48,776 nucleotides of DNA from Candidatus Poseidoniales archaeon (lineage in GTDB: Archaea; Thermoplasmatota; Poseidoniia; Poseidoniales; Poseidoniaceae), in assembly GCA_012959275.1 (NCBI GenBank), contig DUDM01000048.1, forward strand, positions 30,472 to 79,247. The letters are read 5' to 3'. Each line of letters opens with the position of its first letter. Position 1 is the stretch's first letter. Below, piece after piece: positions 32,286-40,919 of the stretch. Below the pieces are notes generated by a model that ran no database searches, had not been told where the DNA came from, and saw only the letters and a program-made list of their open reading frames with translations. The translations under genes and the position numbers were made by a program.

Positions 32286-35200
32286 TCACCATGCTGCTCG
32301 ACAACGTGGGCAATTATCGCAGCCTACCTTTGCTGTCGCTTCTGCCCAAGCACCACATGAAGTACATTGGGCCCATTGGTCATTTGAGGTCAATTCTTGT
32401 CCAGTAATGACGCAATTAACAGCAGGAAGAGCCGGCCCGTCTGCCTGCTCCTGTTCTTGGGGCGCACTATTGCCCCCAAGAGAATCAAAGGCATTGGTCA
32501 ATGAACTTGTACTTGATATTGCTAAATGTGGATAAGATGCAACTATCTGTTCATTTGTCCATCCAGATGCCAACAATTCCTCGCGAGACCATTGTTTTGG
32601 TTCCTGAACAACTGGCTCTTGTACTACTGGCATGATTTGGGTGATGGGTGGACCCGAAGGAATTGTTTCAACAACCCCCGCTGTTGGATACGTCTGGTAA
32701 TTCTGCTCAATCGGAGCCAAAACCTTTGCTGAATAGTTGTCTTCTTCACCTTGATAATCTTCTTCGTCTTCATATTCCTCCTCCTTACTTCCCTTGCGGG
32801 CTAAAACGAGTAAAGTTATGACAACTAGGAGAAGAATTCCAGCACCTCCTGCAATATATTCTGTTTCACCTACCCCCCCAAGGAGACCATTGGTAGCAAC
32901 TTGCTTTTGCTGCCAATCAGATGAAATTGTCCAACTTGTAATTTCGTTATTTTCAACTGAGACAGTGATTTGAATTTCACCCCGCATACCGCTATCTCCC
33001 TGTGTCGCCTTACAAATCACCTTGTCAAAGGTAGAGGTGTGACTTGGAGGGGGTTGTAGAGTCAGAGAGTAACTTCCAGAATTTATTGGATTGCCATTAC
33101 AAATAAGAGTCCTTGTGCCTGTGAAATTCAAAGTTATTATTTCGGGAATTGAGGAGTGGCTTTCTAATTCAACGGTGAAAGTATGCTCCTCTCCCCATTT
33201 CAGGGATTCGCCATCCGTGGGGGCCAGTAAATTAGCGGTGACATCTCTGCGAACATCTGCGAGAATAGAGAACTCGTGTTCCAACATTAGTGGTTGAGAA
33301 AACTCATCCAAGCCACCAACTACGGTGATTTTCACATTTAATTTGGTGTTTAAAGTTAGATCGGAATCAGCAATTATCGTTAGCATATATTCTACTTGTT
33401 GACCAGCCAATACGCTACTAGTCAACCATTGTCCCGAAGCACTTGATTTGCTACCTCGCTCGAGTAGGATAGTAATGTCGGCTGCGGCTGGAGTTGATGT
33501 ATGGTCAACCCTAACCTTCATTTCGGATTCGCGGGTATTTCCCAGATTTAAGACATTGAAATAAATGGTGATTGCACCATCTGTATTCATTCTATATTCA
33601 CTTTTTTCGGGTGGATAGAGTATTGGTTGACGAACTTGAGAAGTGATAACCTCGTGAATAATTTCATTGTTTGTCAAATCAATATCCTCGCCTTCCCAAG
33701 GTTCAACGAAGATGCTGAATTCGAGGCTTTCTCCAGCAATTTCATCAGCCGGTGCTAGAATAAACAATTCAACATAAGCGATATCCATTTGTTCATATGA
33801 TGGACTAAGCCTAATCGGTCCTGTTATATTGACGCCGTCAACCACCGACCACCAATGCCAAGTTTGGGGCAAATCCGGCAAACTCAGAATCGCATCGACT
33901 GGACCATTACCATCGTTTTCAATTTCAATATTGAAGCCAGTGCCAATTCCGGGTGTAATATATGGGGGCATATCACTGGCTCTCAATAGTAAATCATGCA
34001 GGGTACTAACTCTTAATTCTGAAAATTGGAAAGTACTTGCATTCATGTTTGAACGAATGCTGTTAGCTTGAGGGGTCAAAACAGGACCGGGGTCACCTGC
34101 TTGAGCAGTGCTTGGTGCAGTAATAGTTGCAATATATGTCGCACTACTTCCTGAATTGATGGGGAGGTTAGGATAGTCTTGCACATCCACACTCCATGTT
34201 CGCCCACCTTGGACATCAAGGCTGAAAGAAAAGGTATCCTGACGGCTGGCATTATTCCATAGTGAGAATCTAATTACAATACTTTCACCAGGTTCTACTT
34301 CCCATCCGTTGGTAGGAATGTTTTCATCTTCGAGTGAGAATTCTGCTGCCGACACCATCGCTGCTGCTGCTGAAATTTGGATGCTATCGCTTCTTTCGGG
34401 GTCAGTTCTGCTGGTTGCTTGGAAATTAACACTACTGCTAACGTCGGGTGCTTCTCCTTCTGGGACACTTACCATCATTTTGACCAATTCTGGAGTTCCA
34501 GGTGCAACTACGATTGAAGTCGATTGGTCCCAGGCAAGGCCAAGCGACCAGCCTGTCTTTACATCAAATGGTGAAACTTCAAGGTCGAAAGTATCGCTAC
34601 TATCCCCGATGTTTTCTACCGTCACAAAGAACTCACATGAATTTCCTGCGGCACATACAGGTATTGAGATTTGAGGTTGAATAGAAGGAATGAAGTCTGC
34701 TAAAACAGTGATACTGACATTTCTTGAATCAAAGACGCTACTTTGCTCCATACTCCTGATATCCAACACATAGGATTCAACTCCTAATGATGCATTCGGG
34801 CCTGGCCTTATTTTGACATGTAGGTCCTTACTTTCCCCTGGTGCTACTCTAACTCCATTTAGGGCATCAATATTAGAGCCACTCTCATGGGTATAGATTA
34901 CTTCCCATTCATCAGGTAGCCCACTTACACTGGGGATAAATTTATCAGAAAGATTGCCGTTATTCTGGATGACAATAGTTTGATCTGACCATTCTTCGCG
35001 TTGTGCTGCAGCAGAACCAACAGTGGCGATATCCCAATCAAATTCTTCCACCTTTGCTTTTTGGTCGTATATCAAAACTATATCATCAATCCAATAACCA
35101 ATCGCACTGCCGGATGAGTCGGATGAAAAGTGGAATCTCAATTGACTTGATGTATGAAAATGCCGAGGTTGCATTGGGATGACTGGAGTAGTTTGAGAAC

Positions 35201-36080
35201 CTACAGTGTTGGAGAATGTTTGCCAATTTGTACTTCCATCTTGAAAACTGGCATCAACTGTTCCCGTCATGCTTCCAAGTTCTTCCCAAGAGCCATCATT
35301 TTTCCTTGCCTGTAGAGATATTGAGTCACCACTTAGGATTGACCCCGTGTAGAAAAATCCGTATCCGATAACTCTTGTTGGATTCGTAGCAATATCAGAT
35401 AAGTCCCAAACTGGTGTGTCAAGTGAAGTAGACCAACCATCGCCATAGGTGCTGGATTCTCCATTGCCTACATGGCATGCAGAGTTCATCGAAATAGTTG
35501 CATCACTATTGGCCTGCCAACCTGTTCCTGCAGACCATTGTGATAAATCATCGCAATTATCGTAATGCCAAGCGATTGTCAAATGGCGGGTTCTTTCATT
35601 ATTTGCATAATTATCATCATTTGTATTTGCTAAATTGATGACTAGGCTATGATTTCCAGCATAGTTTGGCATCCAATCAAAAGAAACGGTTGAAGTGCCT
35701 TGTGCAGGGACGTTCGAGACTTGAACAGTGGTGTTCAGCAATTCAAATTTGATATATTCATCGTGCAGGATAACAACATTTGCAGCGAATCCAGAAGAAT
35801 CACTGGTGCCATCATTTGAGATTGTAAAGGAAATACGTAAGTCAGCACCTAATACTCCATCCGTGATAAACAGGGTTTCGGGTTTATCGAATCCAGATAT
35901 AGGATAGTTGCTACTGAACATTTTGTAGGTATTTACATCAGCACTATTTACATAATCAAATGAATAATCACTGATATATACATCAATTCCAGATCTGCCT
36001 GATGCGGATTCTGCATTATCAACCATCAGCAATGATGAAGATGCAAGCATCAAAAAACACAGGAATAAGGCTTTACGCAT
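32286..36080 (-). CDS. Giant surface protein with CARDB/Ig-like repeats, membrane anchor and cytoplasmic zinc ribbon
   Basis: 1264 residues from ATG 36080, which precedes the signal peptide (MRKALFLCFLMLASSSLLM). The long outside part has repeated Ig-like/CARDB-type beta domains. Repeating phrases include NNGNLSDKF, VENIGDSSDTFDLEVS, LWNNASRQDTFSFSLD, IENDGNGPVD and VLNLGNTRESEMKV. A membrane helix AGGAGILLLVVITLLVLARKG lies near residues 1080-1100, followed by an acidic and proline-rich cytoplasmic tail ending in a zinc-ribbon-like cysteine cluster (CVITGQ, CTSC, CDNCPRC). The frame opens at 36107, but 36080 is preferred. Likely surface-exposed adhesion or cell-envelope protein with an inside signalling or anchoring end. 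Confidence 0.8.
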   Translation of the reverse strand: MRKALFLCFLMLASSSLLMVDNAESASGRSGIDVYISDYSFDYVNSADVNTYKMFSSNYPISGFDKPETLFITDGVLGADLRISFTISNDGTSDSSGFAANVVILHDEYIKFELLNTTVQVSNVPAQGTSTVSFDWMPNYAGNHSLVINLANTNDDNYANNERTRHLTIAWHYDNCDDLSQWSAGTGWQANSDATISMNSACHVGNGESSTYGDGWSTSLDTPVWDLSDIATNPTRVIGYGFFYTGSILSGDSISLQARKNDGSWEELGSMTGTVDASFQDGSTNWQTFSNTVGSQTTPVIPMQPRHFHTSSQLRFHFSSDSSGSAIGYWIDDIVLIYDQKAKVEEFDWDIATVGSAAAQREEWSDQTIVIQNNGNLSDKFIPSVSGLPDEWEVIYTHESGSNIDALNGVRVAPGESKDLHVKIRPGPNASLGVESYVLDIRSMEQSSVFDSRNVSITVLADFIPSIQPQISIPVCAAGNSCEFFVTVENIGDSSDTFDLEVSPFDVKTGWSLGLAWDQSTSIVVAPGTPELVKMMVSVPEGEAPDVSSSVNFQATSRTDPERSDSIQISAAAAMVSAAEFSLEDENIPTNGWEVEPGESIVIRFSLWNNASRQDTFSFSLDVQGGRTWSVDVQDYPNLPINSGSSATYIATITAPSTAQAGDPGPVLTPQANSIRSNMNASTFQFSELRVSTLHDLLLRASDMPPYITPGIGTGFNIEIENDGNGPVDAILSLPDLPQTWHWWSVVDGVNITGPIRLSPSYEQMDIAYVELFILAPADEIAGESLEFSIFVEPWEGEDIDLTNNEIIHEVITSQVRQPILYPPEKSEYRMNTDGAITIYFNVLNLGNTRESEMKVRVDHTSTPAAADITILLERGSKSSASGQWLTSSVLAGQQVEYMLTIIADSDLTLNTKLNVKITVVGGLDEFSQPLMLEHEFSILADVRRDVTANLLAPTDGESLKWGEEHTFTVELESHSSIPEIITLNFTGTRTLICNGNPINSGSYSLTLQPPPSHTSTFDKVICKATQGDSGMRGEIQITVSVENNEITSWTISSDWQQKQVATNGLLGGVGETEYIAGGAGILLLVVITLLVLARKGSKEEEYEDEEDYQGEEDNYSAKVLAPIEQNYQTYPTAGVVETIPSGPPITQIMPVVQEPVVQEPKQWSREELLASGWTNEQIVASYPHLAISSTSSLTNAFDSLGGNSAPQEQEQADGPALPAVNCVITGQELTSNDQWAQCTSCGAWAEATAKVGCDNCPRCRAAW

Positions 36081-36145
36081 CGTCGTCGTCCCGCCTTCTG
36101 ACAACAATATAATTAACCCTAACCGTGTATTGTCATCGAAATGAT

Positions 36146-36961
36146 TTATTCTTCAGCATCTGAAAGGGTAATTTCCATCTCGCCTTTCTCCCGCATTCTT
36201 GAGATTATGAACATCGTCATCAATGGCACTAAGACGATGATAAAGCAACCAATAACTGCAGCTAACGACCACATCATTTCGGTTGCAGTATCGAGAGCAA
36301 ATGGTTCCATTGAGGCGAATTGTTCATTGACATGAAGCAACTCAATCTGTGGCTCTATACTGTGGTTCCCAGGTGCAACTACTTGGATTTGCCAAACTCC
36401 TTCTGAGTAACTTCGATTGAGAATTTCATCAACCATCTCTCGTGCTTCAGCCTTACTATCTGCATGAACGGTTCCTCCATCTCTGCGGGCTGGGTCGGTA
36501 TGAATCAAACCAATGACCATTGCACTCCCGTCTTCGGCAGTCTTGAAGTGAGAAGTTTTTTTCTCACATTCGACAGCGCAATTAAATGACAAGTCGGTTT
36601 TCTCTCCCAGTAATTCATGACTATACCAACCCGCAGTATTGATAACTTTCAATACTGAATCAGTTGGTGCACTGGATAAACTAGAGTTAATCCAAGTCAG
36701 ATTGGTTCTATTGACGTCAGCCTGCCAAAGCCAAGTTGTCCATTCATCACCATCATCATCTTGAGAGACATCTTTATGGAGCAGAGTTAATTCTGCCGCG
36801 GACTCATTTCTTTCAGTGGAATAAACGTAGTACTCAGTATCTATTGTCGCCCCATATACTGCATAAGATAATACGAAAACGAGTGTGAATGATAAGCCAA
36901 TTAGGGTGCGAAGCAGATTCGGATTCTGCGCCAGTGCCTTCCTCATCGAAAGCATCCACAT
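36146..36961 (-). CDS. Membrane protein with two helices and a large outside domain
   Basis: 272 residues from ATG 36961. A membrane helix (LIGLSFTLVFVLSYAVYG) near the start is followed by an outside region of ~180 residues, including ECEKKTSHFK with a cysteine pair (NCAVEC) and VQVVAPGNHSIE-like stretches. A second helix is MWSLAAVIGCFIIVLVPLMTMFIISRM, before a short acidic tail. The frame extends to 37075, but its first 38 residues look non-coding, and a TATA-like box at 36986-36993 favours a leaderless start at 36961. ATG 36946 is also possible. Family unknown; adjacent to the giant surface protein, perhaps part of the same envelope system. Confidence 0.65.
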   Translation of the reverse strand: MWMLSMRKALAQNPNLLRTLIGLSFTLVFVLSYAVYGATIDTEYYVYSTERNESAAELTLLHKDVSQDDDGDEWTTWLWQADVNRTNLTWINSSLSSAPTDSVLKVINTAGWYSHELLGEKTDLSFNCAVECEKKTSHFKTAEDGSAMVIGLIHTDPARRDGGTVHADSKAEAREMVDEILNRSYSEGVWQIQVVAPGNHSIEPQIELLHVNEQFASMEPFALDTATEMMWSLAAVIGCFIIVLVPLMTMFIISRMREKGEMEITLSDAEE

Positions 36962-36985
36962 GAATACTTCTTTCAAAGATTTGCG

Positions 36986-36993
36986 TTTAAGCC
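36986..36993 (-). promoter_or_regulatory. Candidate TATA box for the two-helix membrane gene
   Basis: On the minus strand GGCTTAAA lies about 25-30 bases before ATG 36961, the usual distance between an archaeal TATA box and a start site. This would make the message leaderless and argues against the upstream start at 37075. Confidence 0.35.
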
Positions 36994-37113
36994 TAACAAA
37001 AAAGAATAAGAACTCAGCACTCAAAAGGCACTCGATACTTCTGTTGCTAAGCCTTTGGCTCCCCGTTTCCTTCAAATAGGGGAGGTCAGTCGGCGAGACG
37101 CTCGGTGCCTGTC

Positions 37114-37608
37114 ATGACCACGTTCCACGATGTTCCTGCTAATTTCTTGATTCCAGCCCTCGCCTCTAAGCTTGGTGATATGGATGGATTGGGCATGCCT
37201 GAATGGGCATCTGTGGTAAAGACTGGAATCCACCGAGAGCGCCCCCCTGGTCAAGATGATTGGTGGGCACAACGCAGCGCCGCAGTATTGCGAAAAGTCG
37301 GCAGAGATGGCCCCATTGGAACTAACCTCCTAGCACAGGCATTCGGAGGGAAACTTGAGCGCAATGTTGCACCAAATAGAGCCGCTCAAGGAGGCCGTAA
37401 AATCATCCGCACAGTTTTAATTCAACTTGAGGCCGCTGGTCTGCTACAGAAGGTGGCGGAGAAAACTATCAAGAATATCGATGATGAGGAGCAAACTATC
37501 TACAAGGGTAGAATAATCACCCCAGCGGGTCATAAACTCCTCGATGAAGTAGCCCAACAAGTACGCGCACAAGCAGAAGAATCCTACCCAGGGCTCGAGA
37601 TTTACTGA
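37114..37608 (+). CDS. rps19e: Ribosomal protein S19e
   Basis: 164 residues. Small-subunit protein of archaea and eukaryotes, with family motifs PANFLIPALASKL, PEWASVVKTGIHRERPP, DWWAQRSAAVLRKV, GPIGTNLLAQAFGG and GGRKIIRTVLIQLEAAGLL. Start ATG 37114 is preferred over an upstream in-frame GTG at 37105. It opens a plus-strand operon that continues with the PDCD5-like, L39e, L31e and S17e genes. Position upstream of PDCD5 and L39e is the usual archaeal arrangement. A possible promoter lies about 40-45 bases upstream (TTCAAATA). Confidence 0.97.
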   Translation: MTTFHDVPANFLIPALASKLGDMDGLGMPEWASVVKTGIHRERPPGQDDWWAQRSAAVLRKVGRDGPIGTNLLAQAFGGKLERNVAPNRAAQGGRKIIRTVLIQLEAAGLLQKVAEKTIKNIDDEEQTIYKGRIITPAGHKLLDEVAQQVRAQAEESYPGLEIY

Positions 37609-37630
37609 AGGATGTGAGAGGTTGAGCACA

Positions 37631-37990
37631 ATGACTGCAGCACAAGACGATGAACTTACTCGTCTAAGGCAGCAGCGTCTTGTTGAAATGCGCGAACAAA
37701 TGGAAAGCCAAGCGATTTCGCAAATGCAAGAAGAAGAACAAGCAGCAGCGGAATTACAAAACAAATCTAATTTGGCAACGGCTATGAAAACCGTCCTTTC
37801 CTCAGAAGCAAGGGAAAGATTAGCCCGCTTAGAATTATCCCGCCCAGAATTGGCAGAGCAAGTACGCCAGCAATTAGCGGATTTGGACAAAGAAGGGAGA
37901 ATTTCCATACCTGTTAGTGATTTATCCTTGAAGAAGATTCTAGCAGGCCTAGAAGAGAAAAAACACAACTCGTCGATTAGACGTATCTGA
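37631..37990 (+). CDS. PDCD5/TFAR19-family DNA-binding protein
   Basis: 119 residues, mostly charged helices: an N-terminal helix rich in [16 protein letters not shown], followed by the conserved compact domain ([23 protein letters not shown], then [16 protein letters not shown]). The family is conserved in archaea and eukaryotes and binds DNA or ribosome-related partners; it is regularly encoded next to S19e and L39e in archaea, as here. The frame opens at TTG 37622, but GAGGTTGA lies 5 bases before ATG 37631, so I choose the latter. The start lies 22 bases after the S19e stop. Confidence 0.92.
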   Translation: MTAAQDDELTRLRQQRLVEMREQMESQAISQMQEEEQAAAELQNKSNLATAMKTVLSSEARERLARLELSRPELAEQVRQQLADLDKEGRISIPVSDLSLKKILAGLEEKKHNSSIRRI

Positions 37991-38000
37991 GGTGATGAAG

Positions 38001-38156
38001 ATGGCAAGGAATAAGCCCGCAGCAAAGAAAATGCGTCTCAACAAGGTTACTAACCAGAACCGTAGGGTTCCAGTGTGGGTTATGATGAAGACCGCACGTA
38101 AGACGACAACTCATCCAAAGCGCCACCACTGGAGGCGCAGTAAACTTCAGAGGTGA
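38001..38156 (+). CDS. rpl39e: Ribosomal protein L39e
   Basis: 51 residues, too short for usual ORF calling. The sequence has the small, very basic archaeal/eukaryotic L39e pattern: [29 protein letters not shown] and [12 protein letters not shown]. Length matches the family exactly. GAGGTGA (37989-37995) sits 5 bases before ATG 38001, partly overlapping the PDCD5 stop. It lines the nascent-peptide exit tunnel of the large subunit. Continues the S19e operon into L31e. Confidence 0.96.
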   Translation: MARNKPAAKKMRLNKVTNQNRRVPVWVMMKTARKTTTHPKRHHWRRSKLQR

Positions 38157-38162
38157 TTAAGA

Positions 38163-38438
38163 ATGGCAAGAGCAGCAGTTAGTGAGTTGGTTGTTCCACT
38201 CCGCAAGGCATGGAATATTACCCGATACAAGCGTAGCCCAAGGGCAATTAAAATCATCCGCAATGAAGTGATCCGCCACCTAAAGGTCAAGGAAGATGAG
38301 GAAATTTGGATAGACCAAGCCGTTAATGAGGCAATCTGGAAGAATGGAATCGAAAATCCACCACGTAAAATCCGCTTGGAAATAACTCGCCACGACGAGC
38401 CAGACATTCCAATCGAAGTAAAATTAGTAGAGGAGTGA
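38163..38438 (+). CDS. rpl31e: Ribosomal protein L31e
   Basis: 91 residues. Located at the polypeptide exit site of archaeal and eukaryotic large subunits. The motifs are typical: VVPLRKAWNITRYKRSPRAI in part, IIRNEVIRHLKV, IWIDQAVNEAIWKNGIENPP and KIRLEI. Shine-Dalgarno GGTGA (38152-38156) overlaps the L39e stop and sits 6 bases before the ATG. Its last bases contain GGAGTGA, which serves the next gene. Confidence 0.96.
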   Translation: MARAAVSELVVPLRKAWNITRYKRSPRAIKIIRNEVIRHLKVKEDEEIWIDQAVNEAIWKNGIENPPRKIRLEITRHDEPDIPIEVKLVEE

Positions 38439-38443
38439 AAAAC

Positions 38444-38635
38444 ATGGGAAATATTCGTCCATCATTCATCAAGATTCGTGCTATCCGTTTGGTCAAAGAC
38501 CACGGAGAGCATTTCACTGAGAGTTTTGACCATAACAAGAAGATGGTCGAGAAGTTAACCGACGTTCCAAACAAGCGATTGCGCAACTGGATAGCAGGAT
38601 ATGTCACCCGCTACCGCCTGCGCCGCACAGACTGA
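38444..38635 (+). CDS. rps17e: Ribosomal protein S17e
   Basis: 63 residues. Archaeal/eukaryotic small-subunit protein with MGNIRPSFIK, HFTESFDHNKKMVEKLTDV and LRNWIAGYVTRY. Start ATG 38444 is fixed by the GGAGTGA that overlaps the L31e stop 5 bases upstream; a GTG at 38435 is in frame but lacks this spacing. Continues the ribosomal operon. The C-terminus is slightly longer (RLRRTD) than in many archaea. Confidence 0.93.
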   Translation: MGNIRPSFIKIRAIRLVKDHGEHFTESFDHNKKMVEKLTDVPNKRLRNWIAGYVTRYRLRRTD

Positions 38636-38649
38636 ATGGAGGTGGGCAA

Positions 38650-38886
38650 TTGCCCAAGGTCCTCATCGATTTGGACCACCGTCCTGTTAGCATTCGCCAC
38701 CCAAACCAATCCGTTCTAGATTCATGTTTGTTTTATCTGAGAAATCAACACCATGTTAGGAAACGCTCTATCTCCATGCCTGATAGGCATCAAGGTGGAT
38801 TTATTGCTTTCATTTACCAAGCATTTGACCCACGCTGGATAATAACGTGGGATGAAAAGAGATTGTCTCTCAAAGAGGAGGAATGA
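38650..38886 (+). CDS. 78-residue conserved-looking protein with a TTG start
   Basis: I do not recognise the family. GGAGGTG (38639-38645) is a near-perfect Shine-Dalgarno site 4-5 bases before TTG 38650, and no in-frame ATG lies near, so TTG is the likely start. The product begins PKVLIDLDHRPVSIRHPN and has SISMPDRHQGGFIAFIY and FDPRWIITWDEKRLSL. The stop overlaps the RNA methyltransferase start by ATGA. Its place between S17e and a tRNA/rRNA methyltransferase suggests a translation-related role. Basic and aromatic residues would allow RNA binding; this is inference only. Confidence 0.75.
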   Translation: MPKVLIDLDHRPVSIRHPNQSVLDSCLFYLRNQHHVRKRSISMPDRHQGGFIAFIYQAFDPRWIITWDEKRLSLKEEE

Positions 38887-39674
38887 ATTTGGGTAATCGG
38901 CCAGATGCTCCCCTACCTAATTTTGGCTTTCTGCCAATTATCGTACTGATGAGAACTGCACACCCTGGGAACCTTGGAGCGGTTTGTCGAGCCATGCTAA
39001 ATTTTGGTTTCACAGAACTAAGATTAGTGGAACCACATTGCGAAGTAGATGAAGAGGCAAGAAAACGTGCGAAATTTGCGGGTTCAATTTTAGATAATAT
39101 CGAAACTTTTGAAAATTGGGATTCCTGTATGCAAGACATCGGCTTAGTAATTGGTACAAGTGGAAAGAAAGAAGGTGGCTTGAAAACATCATTTCGGCAT
39201 TTGATTTCCCCTGAAGAAGCAGCATCAAAAGCAGTCCAACATGCAGGTAAAGTCGCCATTGTATTCGGTGAAGAAGGGGGCGGGCTGACAACTCCTGAAT
39301 TGGATTTATGCGATTTATTGATGACAATTAACACTTGGGAGGGTTATCCAATTTGCAATTTATCTCATGCTGTTGCCTTGATTCTTTATGATTTTTCTAG
39401 GGATGAAACAGAAAGAAGTGAAGAAGAACCCTTAACAGGTGGAATCAGAAACACCCTAAAAAAAGCGATTTCAGATTATACAACAGCACTATCATATGAA
39501 GGTACAAAGTCAAGAATGGTTGGAAAAACTCTAGATCGAATTATCATGAAAGGATTACCAAATGACCTTGAAGCACAACAATTGATTGGTGCGTTAGTTG
39601 AAGCAACGACGGCACTTCAGAAAGTATCTGGGGATGAAGAGTGGAAGCGTGGCAGAAGAAAGCGTTTAGAATAA
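38883..39674 (+). CDS. trmJ: SpoU-family RNA 2'-O-methyltransferase, TrmJ-like
   Basis: 263 residues of the SPOUT class. The SAM-knot motifs are evident: IIVLMRTAHPGNLGAVCRAMLNFGF near the N-terminus, VAIVFGEEGGGLTTPEL in the middle, and INTWEGYPICNLSHAVALILYDF. In archaea TrmJ methylates the 2'-hydroxyl of C32 in tRNAs, so this is the most likely role; an rRNA target is possible. The C-terminal ~80 residues contain the helical extension found in TrmJ dimers. The ATG overlaps the previous stop (ATGA), making it the last gene of the ribosomal operon. Confidence 0.88.
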   Translation: MNLGNRPDAPLPNFGFLPIIVLMRTAHPGNLGAVCRAMLNFGFTELRLVEPHCEVDEEARKRAKFAGSILDNIETFENWDSCMQDIGLVIGTSGKKEGGLKTSFRHLISPEEAASKAVQHAGKVAIVFGEEGGGLTTPELDLCDLLMTINTWEGYPICNLSHAVALILYDFSRDETERSEEEPLTGGIRNTLKKAISDYTTALSYEGTKSRMVGKTLDRIIMKGLPNDLEAQQLIGALVEATTALQKVSGDEEWKRGRRKRLE

Positions 39675-39699
39675 AAACCCAAACAACCTCTTTTGATGA

Positions 39700-40149
39700 T
39701 TATTTTCTCCAAGTCGCCCAAGACTTCGGGGTTTCTCTAACGTGAAACGCCACTAATCGCAAGCGGTTTCCATAGGCTGTTTTGAGCTGAGGTTCAATTG
39801 CTTCAAATGCCCATTTGGCGAGATTTTCTGCGGTTGGGACAAACTCCATGATTACAGTCCGGTGTTGGTCTCCTAAAACTTCTAATGCTGCTAATCCATC
39901 TTGGTCTCCTGAATAGACAAGGAATGAATGGTCAACAATATCGTGAATATACTCGTTCAAAATAGCTGAGACATCTGAGAAGTCGATTAGCATTCCTTCT
40001 TCTGAAACTCCTGACTCAGTGACAATATCGCCTTCTATTTCTGCTTCCCAACGGTAGCGATGACCGTGCATATGGCGGCATTTCGATTTGTGATTGGGCA
40101 CTCTATGTCCTGTGTCAGTCTCAACCCAGCGGCGAATTATTGTAGTCAT
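39700..40149 (-). CDS. queD: 6-carboxytetrahydropterin synthase QueD
   Basis: 149 residues. Makes 6-carboxy-5,6,7,8-tetrahydropterin from dihydroneopterin triphosphate in preQ0 synthesis. Zinc-binding histidines and the catalytic cysteine are readable: DTGHRVPNH, KCRHMHGHRYRWEAEIEG (Cys-x3-HGH). The DFSDV, DHSFL and PTAENLAKWAFE motifs (catalytic Asp/His and pterin-anchoring Glu) are in place. Last gene of the preQ0 operon. It overlaps queC by ATGA. Compared with QueC, this enzyme has kept all its metal-binding residues. Confidence 0.95.
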   Translation of the reverse strand: MTTIIRRWVETDTGHRVPNHKSKCRHMHGHRYRWEAEIEGDIVTESGVSEEGMLIDFSDVSAILNEYIHDIVDHSFLVYSGDQDGLAALEVLGDQHRTVIMEFVPTAENLAKWAFEAIEPQLKTAYGNRLRLVAFHVRETPKSWATWRK

Positions 40150-40919
40150 GTTTTCATCTCCTGTTCTACTTTGATAGCATGTTCAAGAACCACTTGCCAG
40201 TCATCTACATACTCGATTGGGTCCTTTCTATCGATTGCATGGAAGGCGAGAATTCTCTCGATATCTGCACCTGATTTCCCTGAAGAGCGCCCATCAGAGT
40301 CTGGGTTATAGGAAGTATTTGTATTTCTAAAAACAGTATTGAAATCTAAATCCAATTTATTTATTGCTTGTTCTGCATCCCTAAGAATAGTAATTTTATC
40401 CCCATCGATGTAAGGTAGGTGGAACTCAACTTTTTCGCTATCCCAATTACCAACTTGGAATGCATGTTCAAGGCTTTGATAAAATTCGGGTCTGCAGTCC
40501 GGATAAATTGCGTGGTCTCCAGAATGAACGCCTAAGGCTATCATAACTCGGATATTCTCTCTCAAAGCGATAGAAAGTGCATAGCCGTAAAGGATAGAGG
40601 AGAATATTGCATTACGGTTTGGTACTACTGTTGCTTTCATTTGCTCTTCTTCATAATGACCTTCTGGTATTACTTCTCCACCTTTGATTAGGGCAGAATG
40701 AAAAATCCCCATAGCACTTTCGAGGTTAACGATTCGATGCTCAATTTGATGGCCATTTTGACAGAGGTAGAGGATATTTTTCTCTGCTCTTTCTAATTCG
40801 ACATTGTGTTTTTGACCATATTCATAGGATAAGCAACTAACCTTGTAGCCATCAGCAAGAAGTCGCATCAAAAGGGCAGTGGAATCCATGCCACCAGATA
40901 GCGCAATTACAGCTCGCAT
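40146..40919 (-). CDS. queC: 7-cyano-7-deazaguanine (preQ0) synthase QueC, zinc cysteines replaced
   Basis: 257 residues. ATP-dependent conversion of 7-carboxy-7-deazaguanine to preQ0, the archaeosine precursor. The PP-loop ATPase motif IALSGGMDSTA, YGQKHNVELERAEK, VVPNRNAIFSSI, GVHSGDHAIYPDCRPEF and HLPYI are all QueC hallmarks. Other QueC proteins bind zinc with four cysteines near the C-terminus (E. coli C188, C197, C200, C203). Here the aligned residues are S203, S213, S216 and D219. Start ATG 40919 overlaps the queE stop by one base (TGATG), so it is preferred to the longer frame at 40964. Confidence 0.93.
   Translation of the reverse strand: MRAVIALSGGMDSTALLMRLLADGYKVSCLSYEYGQKHNVELERAEKNILYLCQNGHQIEHRIVNLESAMGIFHSALIKGGEVIPEGHYEEEQMKATVVPNRNAIFSSILYGYALSIALRENIRVMIALGVHSGDHAIYPDCRPEFYQSLEHAFQVGNWDSEKVEFHLPYIDGDKITILRDAEQAINKLDLDFNTVFRNTNTSYNPDSDGRSSGKSGADIERILAFHAIDRKDPIEYVDDWQVVLEHAIKVEQEMKT

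Noticed and set aside
32098-32535. Plus-strand frame of 145 residues
   Set aside because: It lies antisense to the 57-residue membrane gene and the end of the giant surface gene, and has no family features.
40146-40919. QueC-like protein of a defence system (CBASS-type or DNA deazaguanine insertion)
   Set aside because: It lies in a complete folE-queE-queC-queD operon with no effector, cyclase or DNA-modifying genes.
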